From Odontesthes bonariensis (taxonomy: Eukaryota; Chordata; Actinopteri; Atheriniformes; Atherinopsidae), in assembly GCF_027942865.1 (NCBI RefSeq), contig NC_134519.1, positions 23,098,248 to 23,162,247 on the forward strand: a DNA stretch of 64,000 nucleotides, written 5' to 3'. The notes under the pieces are model-generated. The model made no database searches, was not told where the DNA came from, and saw nothing but the letters and a program-made list of their open reading frames with translations. Below are positions 37,050 to 49,620 of the stretch, piece by piece. Positions within the stretch are counted from its first letter, which is position 1, and each line of letters starts with the position of its first letter. Made by a program: the position numbers and the translations under genes.

Positions 37050-37288
37050 GCCAGCAATGTGGGATTTGTTTGTTTGACCCAAACGGACACGTAAGCTCAC
37101 ACTCACACCTACGGTCAATGAAAAATCGCCAATTAGTCTAACATGCATGTTTCTTTTTGACTGTGGGAGGAAAGCCAAAGTATCCAAGAAAACCCACGCA
37201 AGCACATGCACACTTCAGCACAGATTTGAACCGGGGACCTTTGTGCTGTGAAATGCCAACCACCCCACCACTATGCCGCCCATCTACA
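37050..37288 (-). mobile_element. tRNA-derived SINE
   Basis: Read on the minus strand it starts GGGCGGCATAGTGG (a tRNA-like A box), then GGTTCAAATC (a B-box match), then GCGTGGGTTTTCTTGG, CTTTCCTCCCACAGTC, ACATGCATGTTAGAC and TTGACCGTAGGTGTGAGTGTGAG. This is the standard order of a very common fish SINE-like repeat. The copy is diverged. It is not a functional tRNA gene. Confidence 0.75.
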
Positions 37289-37299
37289 CTTTTATTGAT

Positions 37300-38900
37300 T
37301 CATTTATTCATCCTCATAACTATGTCACTACTTCATAGGATTGTGCACCAAGCTGGCCTGTAATGAAGATTTGGCAAGATGAGGTTGATATAAAATGTGC
37401 TCTTTAAATAAACTGATTTGATTTCTTTCTATTGGCTTTCTAGCTTCATCTTATTTTCTTACCATCATAGTGTGGACACCTTTTCTACTCAAAGGAGCCT
37501 GACTCTAATCCACAAGATGATTAAATGTGGGCTGAAAATGCTGCAAGGGTCTCTTTTCATATTCACTAGTTTAATGCCTTTATTACAACTGGAGAGTTCT
37601 GAAAAGAGGGTGAGTTCAGGTGTCATTTACTAACATTATTTTCCTCCAGCAACCCAGTTATTCTTATTTGGGTGTTTCTATACTGAATTAGAAACAGAAG
37701 GAACATTTGAACTTATACCAAAACTGTAATTTCCATATGTTGTGTTATCATCGTTACATGCAGGGGGCAGTTTCTTACACAAAGGCTAATTAAGCTACTC
37801 CCTGTGAATGTATTTTTTCCTTCCACAGACAACTAGTTCACACCTAAGGGCGAATCGTTACAGGGAAAATCAGCTAATTCGCTTGAGGGGAAGACAGGAA
37901 ACACAGTAGGGTGAGGTCTGCACAGACAGAAAGTCGGATGGGGGAGGGAGAGTGACATGAGAAAAGATTAATGCAAAGGGAAATCTAAAAAGGGATGATA
38001 ATAAGGGACGCGAGAAACGTAGAACAAATAAAGATGAAAGAGAAAGATCTTGTTCAAAGACGACTGCAGAGGTCTGCCATGGTGGCAGGTGATCATCGGG
38101 TTCTCACTTACCACTTTGTGACATCTGATAATATTACACTCATACTACTTTTTAAAGCACATCTAAAGCAGAGGTTTGGTGCTGTGATTGCCGGCATCAC
38201 ATTGAGCTTCTTAATAGTCTTAAACAACATGAATCCTAACAAGATATTTCCAACTGAGACATCTCTATTGTTTATCTGACTCACTTGCCGTCTCTTTTTT
38301 GAGCCGTCTCTTCAGTAACCATAGTCATCTTTGACTTTTAGAAAACAGATGTAACCTCTGCTCCTTGAAGTCAATTTTTTATAACAAGCTCCAGCGGAGC
38401 ATCTATTCTGCTTGTTCCAGACATACTGGTGTCATTCTGTGAGTGTGAGAAGTGGAGCCTGTAGACTGATATGCCAATCAGGTGAGATCCAAAATTAGTG
38501 TCAGGGCTGCCTTTACCTTTACTTACAGTAATAATAAAAATCTGAAGCTTTAAATTGCTTGAAATTCTGCCAAAACTTTAAGGCTCTGGATCCTAGTATG
38601 CGTCAAGAAGGAACACTTTGGTCAGATCTTAGAAGGTTTATATTTGACAGAGTTTTTCTGTCAAATAGTTAGGATTAATAGCATAACAATACTGAGATGT
38701 AATATAACAGGTCAATATATTCCCAGAGCAACTGCTTGTGAAGAGTCAAAATGATGTTGCTGCCAAAATGGTAACTGTGGAAAAGTACAAAGAATGTATT
38801 TGGTCCTAATCGTGATATTTTTAAAGTGTAGGTAGTTTCGATTAGTTTCTAACCCTGTGCAAGTGATGGTATTGCCTCAGCCCAACCAGGAAGTAAGGAC
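37300..38900. other. intergenic DNA, no gene seen
   Basis: There are no supported genes. A 9-bp stem (ATTTGACAG / CTGTCAAAT) occurs near 38641-38666. Confidence 0.45.
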
Positions 38901-38911
38901 ATGTCAGTCAG

Positions 38912-39494
38912 TGGGGTTACATGGCACTGAAAGAATCTGATTAATGGCTAAATTATAATAAGACTGAGTTATTAAGTTAATGTATACACCTTGGTTTGAC
39001 TAAAAATTGGATCGGGTTACTCGCAGTCGGACTAAGACCCAGAGATAACTCGGTTGAAAGTCACACTAAACGTGCTTGTAGACGGTGAAGCACGTGGTGA
39101 ATTGGACTTTGCGTTCTGCACATGCTCAAGATTTTTTCCAAAGGAGACGATATTACTGTTGTTGTCGGAAAGAAACAAACAGCGCGATGGAGAATGCACC
39201 GTTCTGCATCGCGTTTGTGCAATAAGCAGCTAATCACACACGAAACATAGAGGGACGTAGCTTCATCTTGCCCTTCGTTCGCCAACTTTCTCGAATGCCT
39301 GAGTTTGTTGTTGGTGGTGAAGTGGTCAACCGGAAGTGGCTCTATTAGCAATGAGTTGAAATGGGTACAGCGCCACCTATCGTACCGGGGTATGACATGC
39401 TTTGTGCCAATATACTGCCATATACTTGGATAATTGCCCTTGCTCAAATCAGGAGCATAATCCAACTATAATCGAATTTCTCTCATCATGTAGA
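38912..39494. mobile_element. MITE with degenerate terminal inverted repeats
   Basis: The left end (GTTACATGGCACTGAAAGAATCTGATTA) and the right end read in reverse (CTACATGATGAGAGAAATTCGATTATAG) align over about 28 bp with indels. The interior is GC-richer than the flanks and has no intact frame. The end motif (TTACATG) links it to the elements at 25.2 and 33.9 kb. Confidence 0.5.
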
Positions 39495-39499
39495 TGTCA

Positions 39500-39990
39500 G
39501 GTTTGGAGGTTGAGAGGTGAAGGTAGGACACGGATGCGGACTTCAAAATAGGAAACTGGGTTTATTTACAAAACACAAAGTACAATCAAAAGGCGCGGCT
39601 GAGCCAGATTCAAAAATCTAACTGCGGAAAAAATAAACAAGGAACTTGGCATGGCGTAGAATAAATAAATAAATACTTAACTTGAAGACGAGGAACATGG
39701 GTAAAACGGTTAACAAGGCAGGCAGGCAGGTCAGGTTGGGGCAACAAACAGGTCAGGAGTAACTCACAAAGAACCGACAAACAGACAGGGGAGACAGGAG
39801 ACTAAATAGAGGGCTGGGAGTGCAGCTGGTGACAATGACAGACAGGTGAGGGGAATGAACTAATTACCTGAGTGAGGGAAGTGAGGGGAAAAACAATGGC
39901 AAAACTAAAAACTCAAAACCAAGACATGAACTGAACACAAAAACGTAACCTAAAACATGATAACTAAAAACACAAGTCCCATGGCATGAC
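39500..39990. mobile_element. putative noncoding interspersed repeat
   Basis: The block has purine-rich, phrase-like content: GGTTTATTTACAAAACACAAAG, GGGGAGACAGGAGACTAAATAGAGG, then CAGACAGGTGAGGGGAATGAAC and ACACAAGTCCCATGGCATGACAG. It is typical of fish nonautonomous elements I have seen but cannot name. It directly abuts the MITE at 38.9-39.5 kb. Confidence 0.4.
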
Positions 39991-39999
39991 AGTAGACCC

Positions 40000-41360
40000 A
40001 TTGATTGGGTTGTTGTGTTGTCATGTCATGGCGTAAACCAGCAAAATTACATCTACACAAACCATAGTGCTAAGCCAACGTTTACACTGACCATGATCAT
40101 TTAATTTAATCCTAAGCAGGCAGTTTTGGTTTATAATCGTAAGTAAGTGATGTTATTGCCTAAACCGAAACAAGAAGTGTCAGAAGTTTTTTACATCAAC
40201 AACTTGCAACTAGTGTTTATAATGGGTTAGGTGTTGTATTGCATCTCTGAACTAAACAAAATGCATTTTGGCTAATCAGCGTAAGAACAGAATAGTGTAG
40301 AAAGAGCTAATAATGACATCTTTGAGAGTGTTCTGTGTTCTAAATGTTGATTCATTATTCCGACTGAATTTGACCATTTAAAGGAGTGCACAACTGACTG
40401 TAGTAAAACAGTAGATTGAACATCAAGTATAAGAGCTTGAATAAGGACAATAGACTTCTTCTAGGATCTTGAAGACATTTCACCACTGACCTAAAAGGTT
40501 TCTTTGGTTCTGAACTAGATGGTGGGAAGTATGGGCTTATGAGCATAGAGGGTCGTTACAGTCACGTGTGATTTTAAATGCAATGACCAGCCAAAACATT
40601 ATTAAAAACTCATGTTACCAATGCTGTTTATGTGGCTATGACTGATGATGACACATGATCATAAAAATATCCAGTTGGAGAGCACAAAGCTATCCTGGTC
40701 AAGATTCGTTTTCATGTTTTTCCATTTATATAGAACCACTTATTCAAGTCTCCGGGTCCTTGCCTCTCAACACCAACTGCATTTTTTTACAACCTCATTG
40801 CCTCACAGTAGGGGTCACGTTAAATGGGTAATGAGCTGTGCTTGTTTTCTTCCAAATATAGAAGTTTCACTTACAGCTGAAGAGCTTGGTCCTTGTTTCA
40901 TTAGACCACAAAATATTTTTTGCTTTAAGCTTTTTTTTTAGGATCGGATATGTTCTTGTCAAGGGATTTTTGATCTATTTTTGTGTATTTTGTCCTTCCA
41001 TCCCAGCTGATATTTATTTATCTATTTATTTACTTTTTGTAAGAAGAAGCTGTTAATTGGGTACCACTTTCAGAGGCAGGTAAATATGATGAAAAAGAAT
41101 ATAGAATACCAGAACTTGTTTATGTACCCCAGTATTTACATTCCTCTTTTTGTATCTGACTTTTAGTATTGGCATACAGTTTTGTATTTTAGTATTTCTG
41201 TCAAGCAGTTAATAAACACTATTTTCTATCTTTCTATTTCTGGCTATAATATATTTTAGTATTTCTAAAGTTTAGGTTACATTTGCAATTTGAGAGATAA
41301 GGATATAGATATAGATTCAGATATAGATATAGACTGAAAGCGTCTCTGAAACAAGATTAT
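40000..41360. other. intergenic DNA, no gene seen
   Basis: No exons are supported. An ATAGAT microsatellite lies at about 41297-41336. Confidence 0.5.
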
Positions 41361-41366
41361 CCTTAA

Positions 41367-42123
41367 AGGATAACTGCGGTATTTTCAACATTAAGCCTCT
41401 TTTCTGAGTCGTCTGCAATGTTTTAGAACCCCCCGCACCGCTTTTTTGATGTTTACTGCTGTCTCCGGTATTTGCCTAATTTTGATTCTTCTCAACCTGC
41501 TTTAGAATGGCAAGTCATGTGCATGTCCAAAAAGGTCCGTAAAAGCACAATAAACGTCCGTTTTCAAAATCATCAACTCACCGGAGTGGTTACTGGTGTG
41601 CACTGGTAATCCATATCAAATTTCGTTGCGAAAAGTTGCTTCTGTCGTGTTTTATTTGGCAGCTCCTTCATGCTCGAACTATTTTCTTAGCCGCCTCACA
41701 GCCGTGGATAAACTTCCGCTCAGCAGTTGAATCTGACTTGCTATTCTCCACACCACTTGATGGTTTCGGTGACGGAGTAATATCAACGAACATCCAGTCT
41801 TCAATAGAACTCAATGGGATTTACAAAATGTCAAATAAAACACGACAGAAGCAACTTTTCGCAACGAAATTTGATATGGATTACCAGTGCACACCAGTAA
41901 CCACTCCGGCGAGTTGATGATTTTGAATACGGAAGTTTATGCTGCTTTTACGGACCTTTTTGGACATGGACATGACTTGCTATTCTGAAGCAGGTTGAGA
42001 TGAATCAAAATTAGGCAAATACCGGAGACAGCAGTAAACATCAAAAAAGCGGTGAGGGGGGTTCTAAAACATTGCAGACGACTCAGAAAAGAGGCTTAAT
42101 GTTGAAAATACCGCAGTTAGCCT
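41367..42123. mobile_element. 757-bp foldback element with ~292-bp inverted arms
   Basis: Arms 41367-41659 and 41832-42123 are near-perfect inverted copies (left begins AGGATAACTGCGGTATTTTC, right reverse-reads AGGCTAACTGCGGTATTTTC). They surround a unique centre of about 172 bp. TTAA directly flanks both ends (41363-41366 and 42124-42127) and is a plausible target-site duplication, as in piggyBac-type transposition. There is no transposase. The open frame at 41636-41917 crosses centre and arm and is not a gene. The few mismatches between arms suggest moderate age. Confidence 0.8.
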
Positions 42124-42129
42124 TTAAGT

Positions 42130-45100
42130 TTTTTTTACTGTTGTTGTTTATTGCTGTACTGGAACCCCTAATTCTTTGGTTTTTCAAAAGTATGTAGAAT
42201 TAAAAAAGTTCAGATTTGTTCCTCTATGTTAATATGATTTTTCAGTACAATTAAAGAACCCTTGAAAGTACAGTGTTTGAGAAATATAGGATTGCTTTAT
42301 TCATTGAACCTGTATATGTAACAGCTGACCAATTTAAAACTGAAATGGCTGCAAGCAGCTTAGGCAGTGGCAGCTAAAACCATAGGAATTGATCTTGGGA
42401 AAGAGATATTGATGTAGAATGTTGTGAGCTGGCTGCCAATTGCCTGTCAGCATAACTGTCAAACCATACAACACGTCGTGCCTGCCTGATTGTTCTTGCA
42501 ATCTTTCAAGGAAGATGGAGGGATAAGGGGGCCGATCTGGACCATTGAGATGCAGTCATGGAAAACAGACTGCAGAATCTGTTGCCTTGCCAACCAAACC
42601 CCTCGGAGTGTGAGGGTTAAATGTAAAAGATTCTCTGCCAATGCAAATATAGGTTGCCATCTGTTTTCGTTACATTCCTTTTGTTATGTATTCAAAAATA
42701 TGCACAACTGTGGCACTGTAGGTGTTCAGATCAATAGTTCCTTACAACAAGATCTTAATTAAATTTTTCTGTGAGTAATATGCATACCTGGAAAGTAATT
42801 ACAGATCCTCATATGCCTTTCAAATCACAGGCATACGACAGCAAGAATAGGAGAACGACTTGTATAGCACACATCCTTAACTGCCACCACTATTGCCAAT
42901 ATGAAATAGTTCAAATGTGTACTAATGGTACCTTACTCTGATTGCTTCCACACTGTTACCAGCATAATATTGGTCATAAAGCACAGTTATCCTGAAATTG
43001 AAAGACAAAGACCTGCCACCAACTCAACATTCTGTTTACGCTATGTGGTCCTGCAGAGGTGATTGCCGGCTTTTTCTCCTCCCTCCGACATAAATTAGAC
43101 TTCTGAGAAATTGCTAAAGTTTTTCCCTCTGTTTAATTTCTGTCTGTGACTATTAATCTCCTGCAGAGCCATCAAAGATATAGTGAAGGCAATAAAACAG
43201 CAAACTTGTTGCTTAGGAACAGCGCGAAATAACCCTAACTTTACTTGAAGCATCTGATCTTGTCTCCCATGGTGCTCGTAGCTGAGTGTGTATGTGCTGT
43301 GTGTGTGTGGGTGTGTGTGTAGTGAAGGGTAGAAGGTGGGGGGGTGGTAGAGTCAGGTTTAGCAGAGGTTGTTTCTAGGCAACAGTTTTTTTTTCTATTA
43401 ATATGAAACTTATTTGTTTTCTTTCTGTATTTTCCATCTTTTCCTGTTCATTATCTCCCACTTTTTCACAAATATGAGTTTTCATCATTAGGGTACTGGT
43501 AACTCCTTCTGCGGTGCATGAGCCAACACAACTCTTACGCTCTCTACCAAAATCTTTTACATGCTTCCAATTATTTGTCTCTTAACTTGACAAACATGGT
43601 CTTATATTTTCTTTGGTCTTAAACATCTGCTGAAAACGTGCCATGATTATTTTCCTCTGATGTAAGTGTATTTAGTAATACGCTGCTTTTCCAAAACACA
43701 TGCCTACGTTATATATGAACTGAACATTTGACCTATAATAACTGTTGACATTAAAGCTTAAGCTGTGGTAAACAAATAGCCCTTCATTGGGCTTTTTAGT
43801 ATTCTAAAGCTTGTTGTGCAGCTGTTACGATACGTGTGTCATGCACTACTTTGAAATGTCATCTTGTGACCTTAATTATCCACATTGTTTTAATTAAACC
43901 TTCATATGTGTGCCTTTGTGTGCGTGTGCAACAGATGTTGATCCAATTTAACGTAATTTCATGGCATTTGTTCATTTTCACATGATACACTTCACAGAAA
44001 ATACCTCAGTTTGGCATTATGAATGATATAATGGAAAACTAACCTATTTCAGCATAGCTTAGCGCTAAAACCACCTGCATGACAGAAACCGTATCATCTA
44101 CACACATTCATTTTAACAGCACGGGCAGTACAGCAGATAATTGCAGCATCTATACTTGTTCGCATACTGACATCACACTGATTGTACTGATGTCTTCTCG
44201 CAGAACCTCTTTGATCCGGGTTTTAATTGGCTGTGTGTGAAGTTTTTAATTATAGTCTACACACGGGATGTTTCAGGTGGAAGTCTACGGCGGATTCTGT
44301 GTTTGTCAAACCCTAATTAAAAACCTCTTTCTCAGAAGAAATGCTCACACAAAAACACTTTGTGTGCATGTCAGTATTCACAGGAAGTTTGCCTTCACAA
44401 TCCCTGTAATTATCCTCGTTGTCCTTTGGCCTCATGACTGAGGACTAAGAAACGTTGGTTTAAATTCCTTTTTTTCCCTGTAAACTGCCCAAAACAAATA
44501 AACCCACGAAAGTCCATGTTGCCATCTCATCATACACAATGGAATTAAATATAACTTGCCTGTACTACTGCTTTAGAATAGAAATGGATCCTTATAATAA
44601 ACCACTATTTATGTTAAGTTCTTGTATGGAATGGTTGCTTTATTGGTGCAAAAGATGTTTTCCAACCAGTCTAAGCTCATATTTCTGGGTTTTCACTTCC
44701 TGTCTTCGTCAGTTGTGATAAATCTTAATGAATCCTGTATACACCTGGAATGACAACAGAAATAATCCCAATAATTTTACTAATATATCCATGAGAAAAT
44801 CTAATATGTTGTATCAGAGAAGTTAGATGTAATTTCATTTCTCTAATCTTGTCTTAAAACAAAGTGAATATCCCATCCAATCAACAAATAAACTTTTTCC
44901 TCAAACGGAAAATGTCTTGGTTTGCACACCAAGGGGATTCATTTGTGTGTTAAGTCCCACACCATCTTCCAATTTCACAAAGGGATAAATCCAATTAAAA
45001 GATTTTCATGTTTCATGGGGAGGGTTTTAATTGTGGCACCCATCTGATGTCAGGCTACTTGAGTCTATTCGAAGCAGTTTCTTAACACACGGCTGTAGAA

Positions 45101-46470
45101 GAATAAGTCCCTGGGCCTATTAGTACAATGTAAAAAATGTCATATTCAGTTCTGGATTTAAAGAAAGTAAAGTATCTTTAAATTCTGAGCACCCAAACCT
45201 AACACTCCCAACACAAATCTCACACTGTTATATGTTTATGTGGCCCTCAGTGAGGAAAAGCGTTGTACATGCTAACATAGACTCCATGAATCTCTCTTCA
45301 GTCGTAATAGAATCTCACACTTTAATTACTTTGATCCCAATTTTAACATCTTGGTTTTTGTTTTTTTCAACTTCAGCCTCAATTTGCTTCCACAGATCTG
45401 TTGGCTACAAACTCAGCAGTGCATATTAATCCTGTCTGTAATGATGTGATGCCCTCTTTTGGAAGAAAAATCAAACTGCAGTTTTGAGAGGCTGATCTTT
45501 GAAAGAGCCTCTTTCATGTTGAAGTAAATGGGAGAAGACTTCCAAAGAGTCGCCGTTTTAATCATACAATAAGAAACAACTTTGACACAGTAGACACATA
45601 ATACTGTCACTGTTATTTTGTCTGTCTCTATACCAATAAAGTAAGTCTGTGAAGATTCCCAAGTCCACAAGATCAATTACTATATATTTTAATGTGTTAT
45701 TGTACAGTATTTAGGAGAGATATGAGCTAAAAAAAAATTACTGACCCATAAGACCCATAAACTTCAAAATTCTCATGATCTCTGGAATTCTTTTCATTTT
45801 CACATAGATTTTCATAGATGTAAATATCTTACATAAGGATTTGTGTACATCTTGCACCACTGCCCGATCATAAATAGTTGAGGAGGGTAAACTGACAGCT
45901 TTACTGCACCAAATGTCTCCATTTCCGCTGGTAAGAGGATATCAAAGTTCATCGTGGGACATTAATAGAGCAAAGTTTTGTGAAATGAGGAACTTTTTCC
46001 ACTAACTGTAATAAACGTTCAATATTTCTAAAGTATCTGTGGATATTCCTAATATGTTGGTAGCATGAACACATTTATTGTTTAGACATACAGAGCAGGT
46101 GGGTGTGCATCATTTTGCTTTTACTAAATATTTAACCGCTCTCTTTATCTACAAGTGATCAGGCTGCTTTCCATTGTACAAATATGTTAAGATGTCGAAT
46201 TAAATTTTTCCCAGCTGACTCCCAGTTGAAGAAAGACGAAAATATGACATTGCCATAGATATTTTATCAATGTGAGAGCACAGTCCTCTTTTGTATGCTT
46301 GGAATTAATTGAGTTTAACAATTTTCAACTTGTTCTCCATTTTTAATCAAATTTTTTGGGATCTGGCTGTCAGCAAAGATTTGATCAATTCATTAAGGTC
46401 AAAGTCACCATCTGAACCCAGGAACTTGTATAAACATTTACTGTATCAGGTTTCAATGGCTTGTAAATTA
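42130..46470. other. long intergenic stretch, no gene seen
   Basis: Both strands lack supported exons. A GT microsatellite lies at 43299-43321. Scattered compact blocks (43040-43220, 43870-43990) look less repetitive and could be noncoding regulatory DNA, which is untested. Confidence 0.5.
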
Positions 46471-48787
46471 AAATCAAATCAAATCAAATTTATTTGAATA
46501 GCACATTTCATGTACAAAACAATTCAAAGTGCTTCACATAAAATAAAAGCATTGCAGCAGGGAGTGTAAGAAGCATTAGAAATACATAAAAGAATATAGA
46601 GAGAAACAAATAAAATAATTTAAATTAATTTAAAAACAAGCAACCATCTAGATAAGTTCAAAGATATCGTGCAGATTTCATGCATAGACACATGAGAAAA
46701 GAAATGTTTTTAACCTGGATTTAAAAATGTCTACATTTGAGGAAAGTTTAATCTCCACTGGCAGTTTGTTCCACTTGTTTGCAGCATAACAGCTAAATGC
46801 TGCTTCTCCATGTTTAGTCTGGACTCTGGACTGGACCAGCTGACCTGAGTCCTTGGATCTACGAGCTCTGCTAGGTTTATATTCTCTGAACATATCACAG
46901 ATGTATTTTGGGCCTAAACCGTTCTGGGATTTGTAAACCATCAGCAGGCTTTTAAAATCTATTCTGTGACTGACTGGAAGCCAGTGTAAAGATTTTAAAA
47001 CTTGTGTGATGTGTTAAGATCTCTTAGTCCGGGTTAAAACTCTAGCAACATCGTTCTGGATGAGCTGCAGATGTTTAATGCTCTTTTTGGGAAGTCCAGT
47101 TAAAAGAGCATTACAGTAATCGAGTCTACTGGAGATGAATGCATGGATGAGTTTCTCCTGGTCTTTTTGGGAGAGGAAACCTTTAATTCTGTTGATATTT
47201 CTGAGGTGGTAAAAAGCTGCCTTGGTGACAGCTTTGATGTGGCTGCTGAAAGTCAGATCTGAGTCTATCAACACTCCGAGGTTACGAACTTGGTCAGTGA
47301 TTGTAAGGGCCCAAGTCTCAAGATATTTACCAACGCTGACCCTCTTCTCTTTGCTCCCAAACAGAATGATCTCAGTTTTGTCTTCATTTAATTGTAGAAA
47401 ATTCTCTCTCATCCAGGTGTTTACTTCCTCCAGACACTGACACAGTAGTGCAGTAATGCAGTACTGGGCTGCAGTCGTCCGGTGACAGAGACACATAAAA
47501 TTGTGTATTTTCTCCATAACTGTGATAATTGATGTTAAAGTTCTTCAATATCTGACCCAAAGGGAGCATGTACAAGTTAAACAGAAGAGGTCCAAGAATT
47601 GACCCCAGGGGGACTCCACAAGTCATGGCCACTCGCTCAGATTCATAGCTGCCAATAGTAACAAAATAACTCCGGCCTTCTAAGTAGGACCTGAACCAGT
47701 TAAGGACCGCTCCAGAAAGTCCAACCCAGTTTTCCAGCTTGTGCAACAGGATTCTGTGATCTACAGTATCAAACGCAGCGCTGAGGTCCAACAGAACCAG
47801 GACTGAAACATTACCAGAATCAGTATTCAACCTGATCAAGCTGTTTCAGTGCTGGGATGACGTCGGAAGCCTGATTAAAAGTTATCAAGACTTCCACTTT
47901 TATTCAGAAAGTCGTTGAGCTGGTTAAATACAACTTTCTCAATAATCTTAGATATAAAAGAGAGATTAGAGACAGGTCTGTAGTTGTTCATCATAGAGGC
48001 GTCTAGAGTTCTTTAGGAGTGGCTTAATGGCAGCGGTTTTTAGTGACTTGGGAAAAATGCCTGATGGCAGTGAGCTATTAACTATTTGTAGGAGATCATT
48101 TTCTACTGAGGTAAAAACAGTTTTTAAAAAGTCGGATGGTATTATGTCCAGAATGCAAGTTGTTGATTTCAGATGCCGAACTGTTTCCTCTAGGATTTTT
48201 AAATCAACAATATTAAATTGTGACATAACGTCAGATTTATTTCTAGGTTTTAGACACAGATTAGTTTTCTTGTTTGTCTGTGTTGAGTGAATGTTTTGTC
48301 TAATTGTTTTGATTTTTTCGCTAAAAAAGTTGGCAAATTCGTTGCATTTCTCTGTAGAGAAGAGGTCTAGGTTTGACTGTTTAGGAGGATTTGTGAGTTT
48401 TTCAACCATAGCAAACAGAGTTCGAGAATTGTTGACATTCTTATTAATCATTTCGGATAAATGCAGCTGTCTGGCCTTGCACAGCTCATTGTTATAACTA
48501 TGCAGGCTTTGTTTGTACAGCTCATAGTGAATCTGAAGCTTTGTTTTCCTCCACTTACGTTCAGCTTTCCTGCATTCTCTTTTCAGGTTTTTGACCGTAG
48601 TGGTGTTTCTCCATGGTGTTTTCTGTTTGCTCAAAGTGCTCTTGATTTTATATCGGTGCAACAGCTTCCATTACATTAAAAAAATTTAAGTTGAAATGAT
48701 CTATGGCCTCCCTAAATTGAGCACTTGTTTTCTCATTAATGTACCTCTTCTTAACTGAGAAGCTGGTTGTTTGAACATTCTGAGTGA
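46471..48787 (-). mobile_element. 5'-truncated, inactivated L2/CR1-type LINE
   Basis: Minus-strand fragments in order are an endonuclease-RT linker (48661-47966, with ECRKAERKWRKTKLQIHYELY), reverse transcriptase (47839-47384, LLDLSAAFDTVDHRILLHKL and GVPLGSILGPLLFNLYMLPL), RT continuation and thumb (47517-47014), and C-terminus (46941-46678, YKSQNGLGPKYI and KWNKLPVEIKL). Frameshifts separate the pieces. The catalytic YADD-type box is changed to YGEN (SYGENTQFYVSL), so it is dead. The 3' end is CAAAGTGCTTCACAT plus an (AAATC)n tail at 46471-46490. No endonuclease domain remains. Confidence 0.85.
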
Positions 48788-48790
48788 TAA

Positions 48791-49602
48791 TTGGTAGCTG
48801 TAGCGGCAGCAACGTCAAAGCCACAGGTATAATGCCAGCATGTTTTGAGCATTACCTTTGGAGTAAGACTTAAACAGTGCCGTTAGACCCGCTTTAACAC
48901 TGTGAGAATTAACAAGAGATCTTGGATTTGTGTGTAATCCTTTAAAGTCCTCTTTGTAATTCAATGGAATTGGTGCCGGAGTTGAGATTTGCCCTGAAGG
49001 CTAACCGTCTGATTTTGTGTTTTGATTTGTTTTTTCCATCTCTTGGGCCCATTCCTGCTCTGTATGGAGACACAAGGGTGGGTGGTCTTGAAGTATGACA
49101 CACGATGGGCCAAAGTGCAATGAGTATAAAGAGTATTGGCTAACTTCCTCTCCTTTCCTCTTAGTGACATGATTCATCCTAGCAATCTCGTTTACTGTTG
49201 CCCTTTGGTCTATTTCTGTAGAATTGAAACTTGACTCCAAAACGATAGTTTTTGAAAACGGGTTCCAGAGTGGGAAAGTTTGAAAACGGCCTCGTTTCGT
49301 TTCCATTGTTACAGCTAAAACGTTTTTGCGTCAGTCACACGTTGACGCTGTGAGCCAATTTTAACACTTCTCTATTCTCACAGCGTGGCGTGACACAGTG
49401 GCGTGTGTACTGCATCGTTTCATCGTTTTCGTCTGGACCAGCAGCGCGTTTCCGTGTGGTCGCAAGAATTTTCGTACCCGTTTTCAAAAAAAACCTCGTT
49501 TCGTTTTCGTGTAGCCGTAGCCTTTAGTTGTTGCCTAATAATGTCCACTCATCTGCGTTTAATTTCCCTCCTTCACCTCTCTTAGTGTGCTCAGGTGGGA
49601 GA
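48791..49602 (+). pseudogene. partial gpx4 duplication (intron 1 plus start of exon 2)
   Basis: This block matches 50995-51525 almost base for base, from TTGGTAGCTGTAGCGGCAGC to GTGCTCAGGTGGGAGA. It therefore copies most of gpx4 intron 1, its acceptor CTCTTAG and the first 17 nt of exon 2. Homology then ends abruptly. A 287-bp insertion (49237-49524) is absent from the gpx4 copy. The block has no start codon exon and cannot encode GPX4. It lies in direct orientation about 1.1 kb upstream of gpx4 exon 1, immediately next to the LINE. Confidence 0.85.
49237..49524. mobile_element. ~287-bp foldback MITE inserted in the gpx4-derived duplication
   Basis: It is revealed by comparison with the paralogous block at 51.4 kb. 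The ends are roughly inverted: left AAAACGATAGTTTTTGAAAACGGG, right CCCGTTTTCAAAAAAAACCTCG and TTTCGTTTTCGTGTAGCC. The interior is rich in CGTTTT/AAAACG units, resembling fish hAT-type MITEs. There is no coding capacity. Confidence 0.6.
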
Positions 49603-49620
49603 GATCTCTAATTGAGTGAC

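Noticed and set aside
37190-37290. possible tRNA gene (A- and B-box-like sequences)
   Set aside because: No cloverleaf or acceptor stem can be formed. The surrounding phrases identify a SINE.
41636-41917. 93-aa open frame in the foldback element
   Set aside because: It crosses the unique centre into one arm of an inverted repeat and has no transposase motif.
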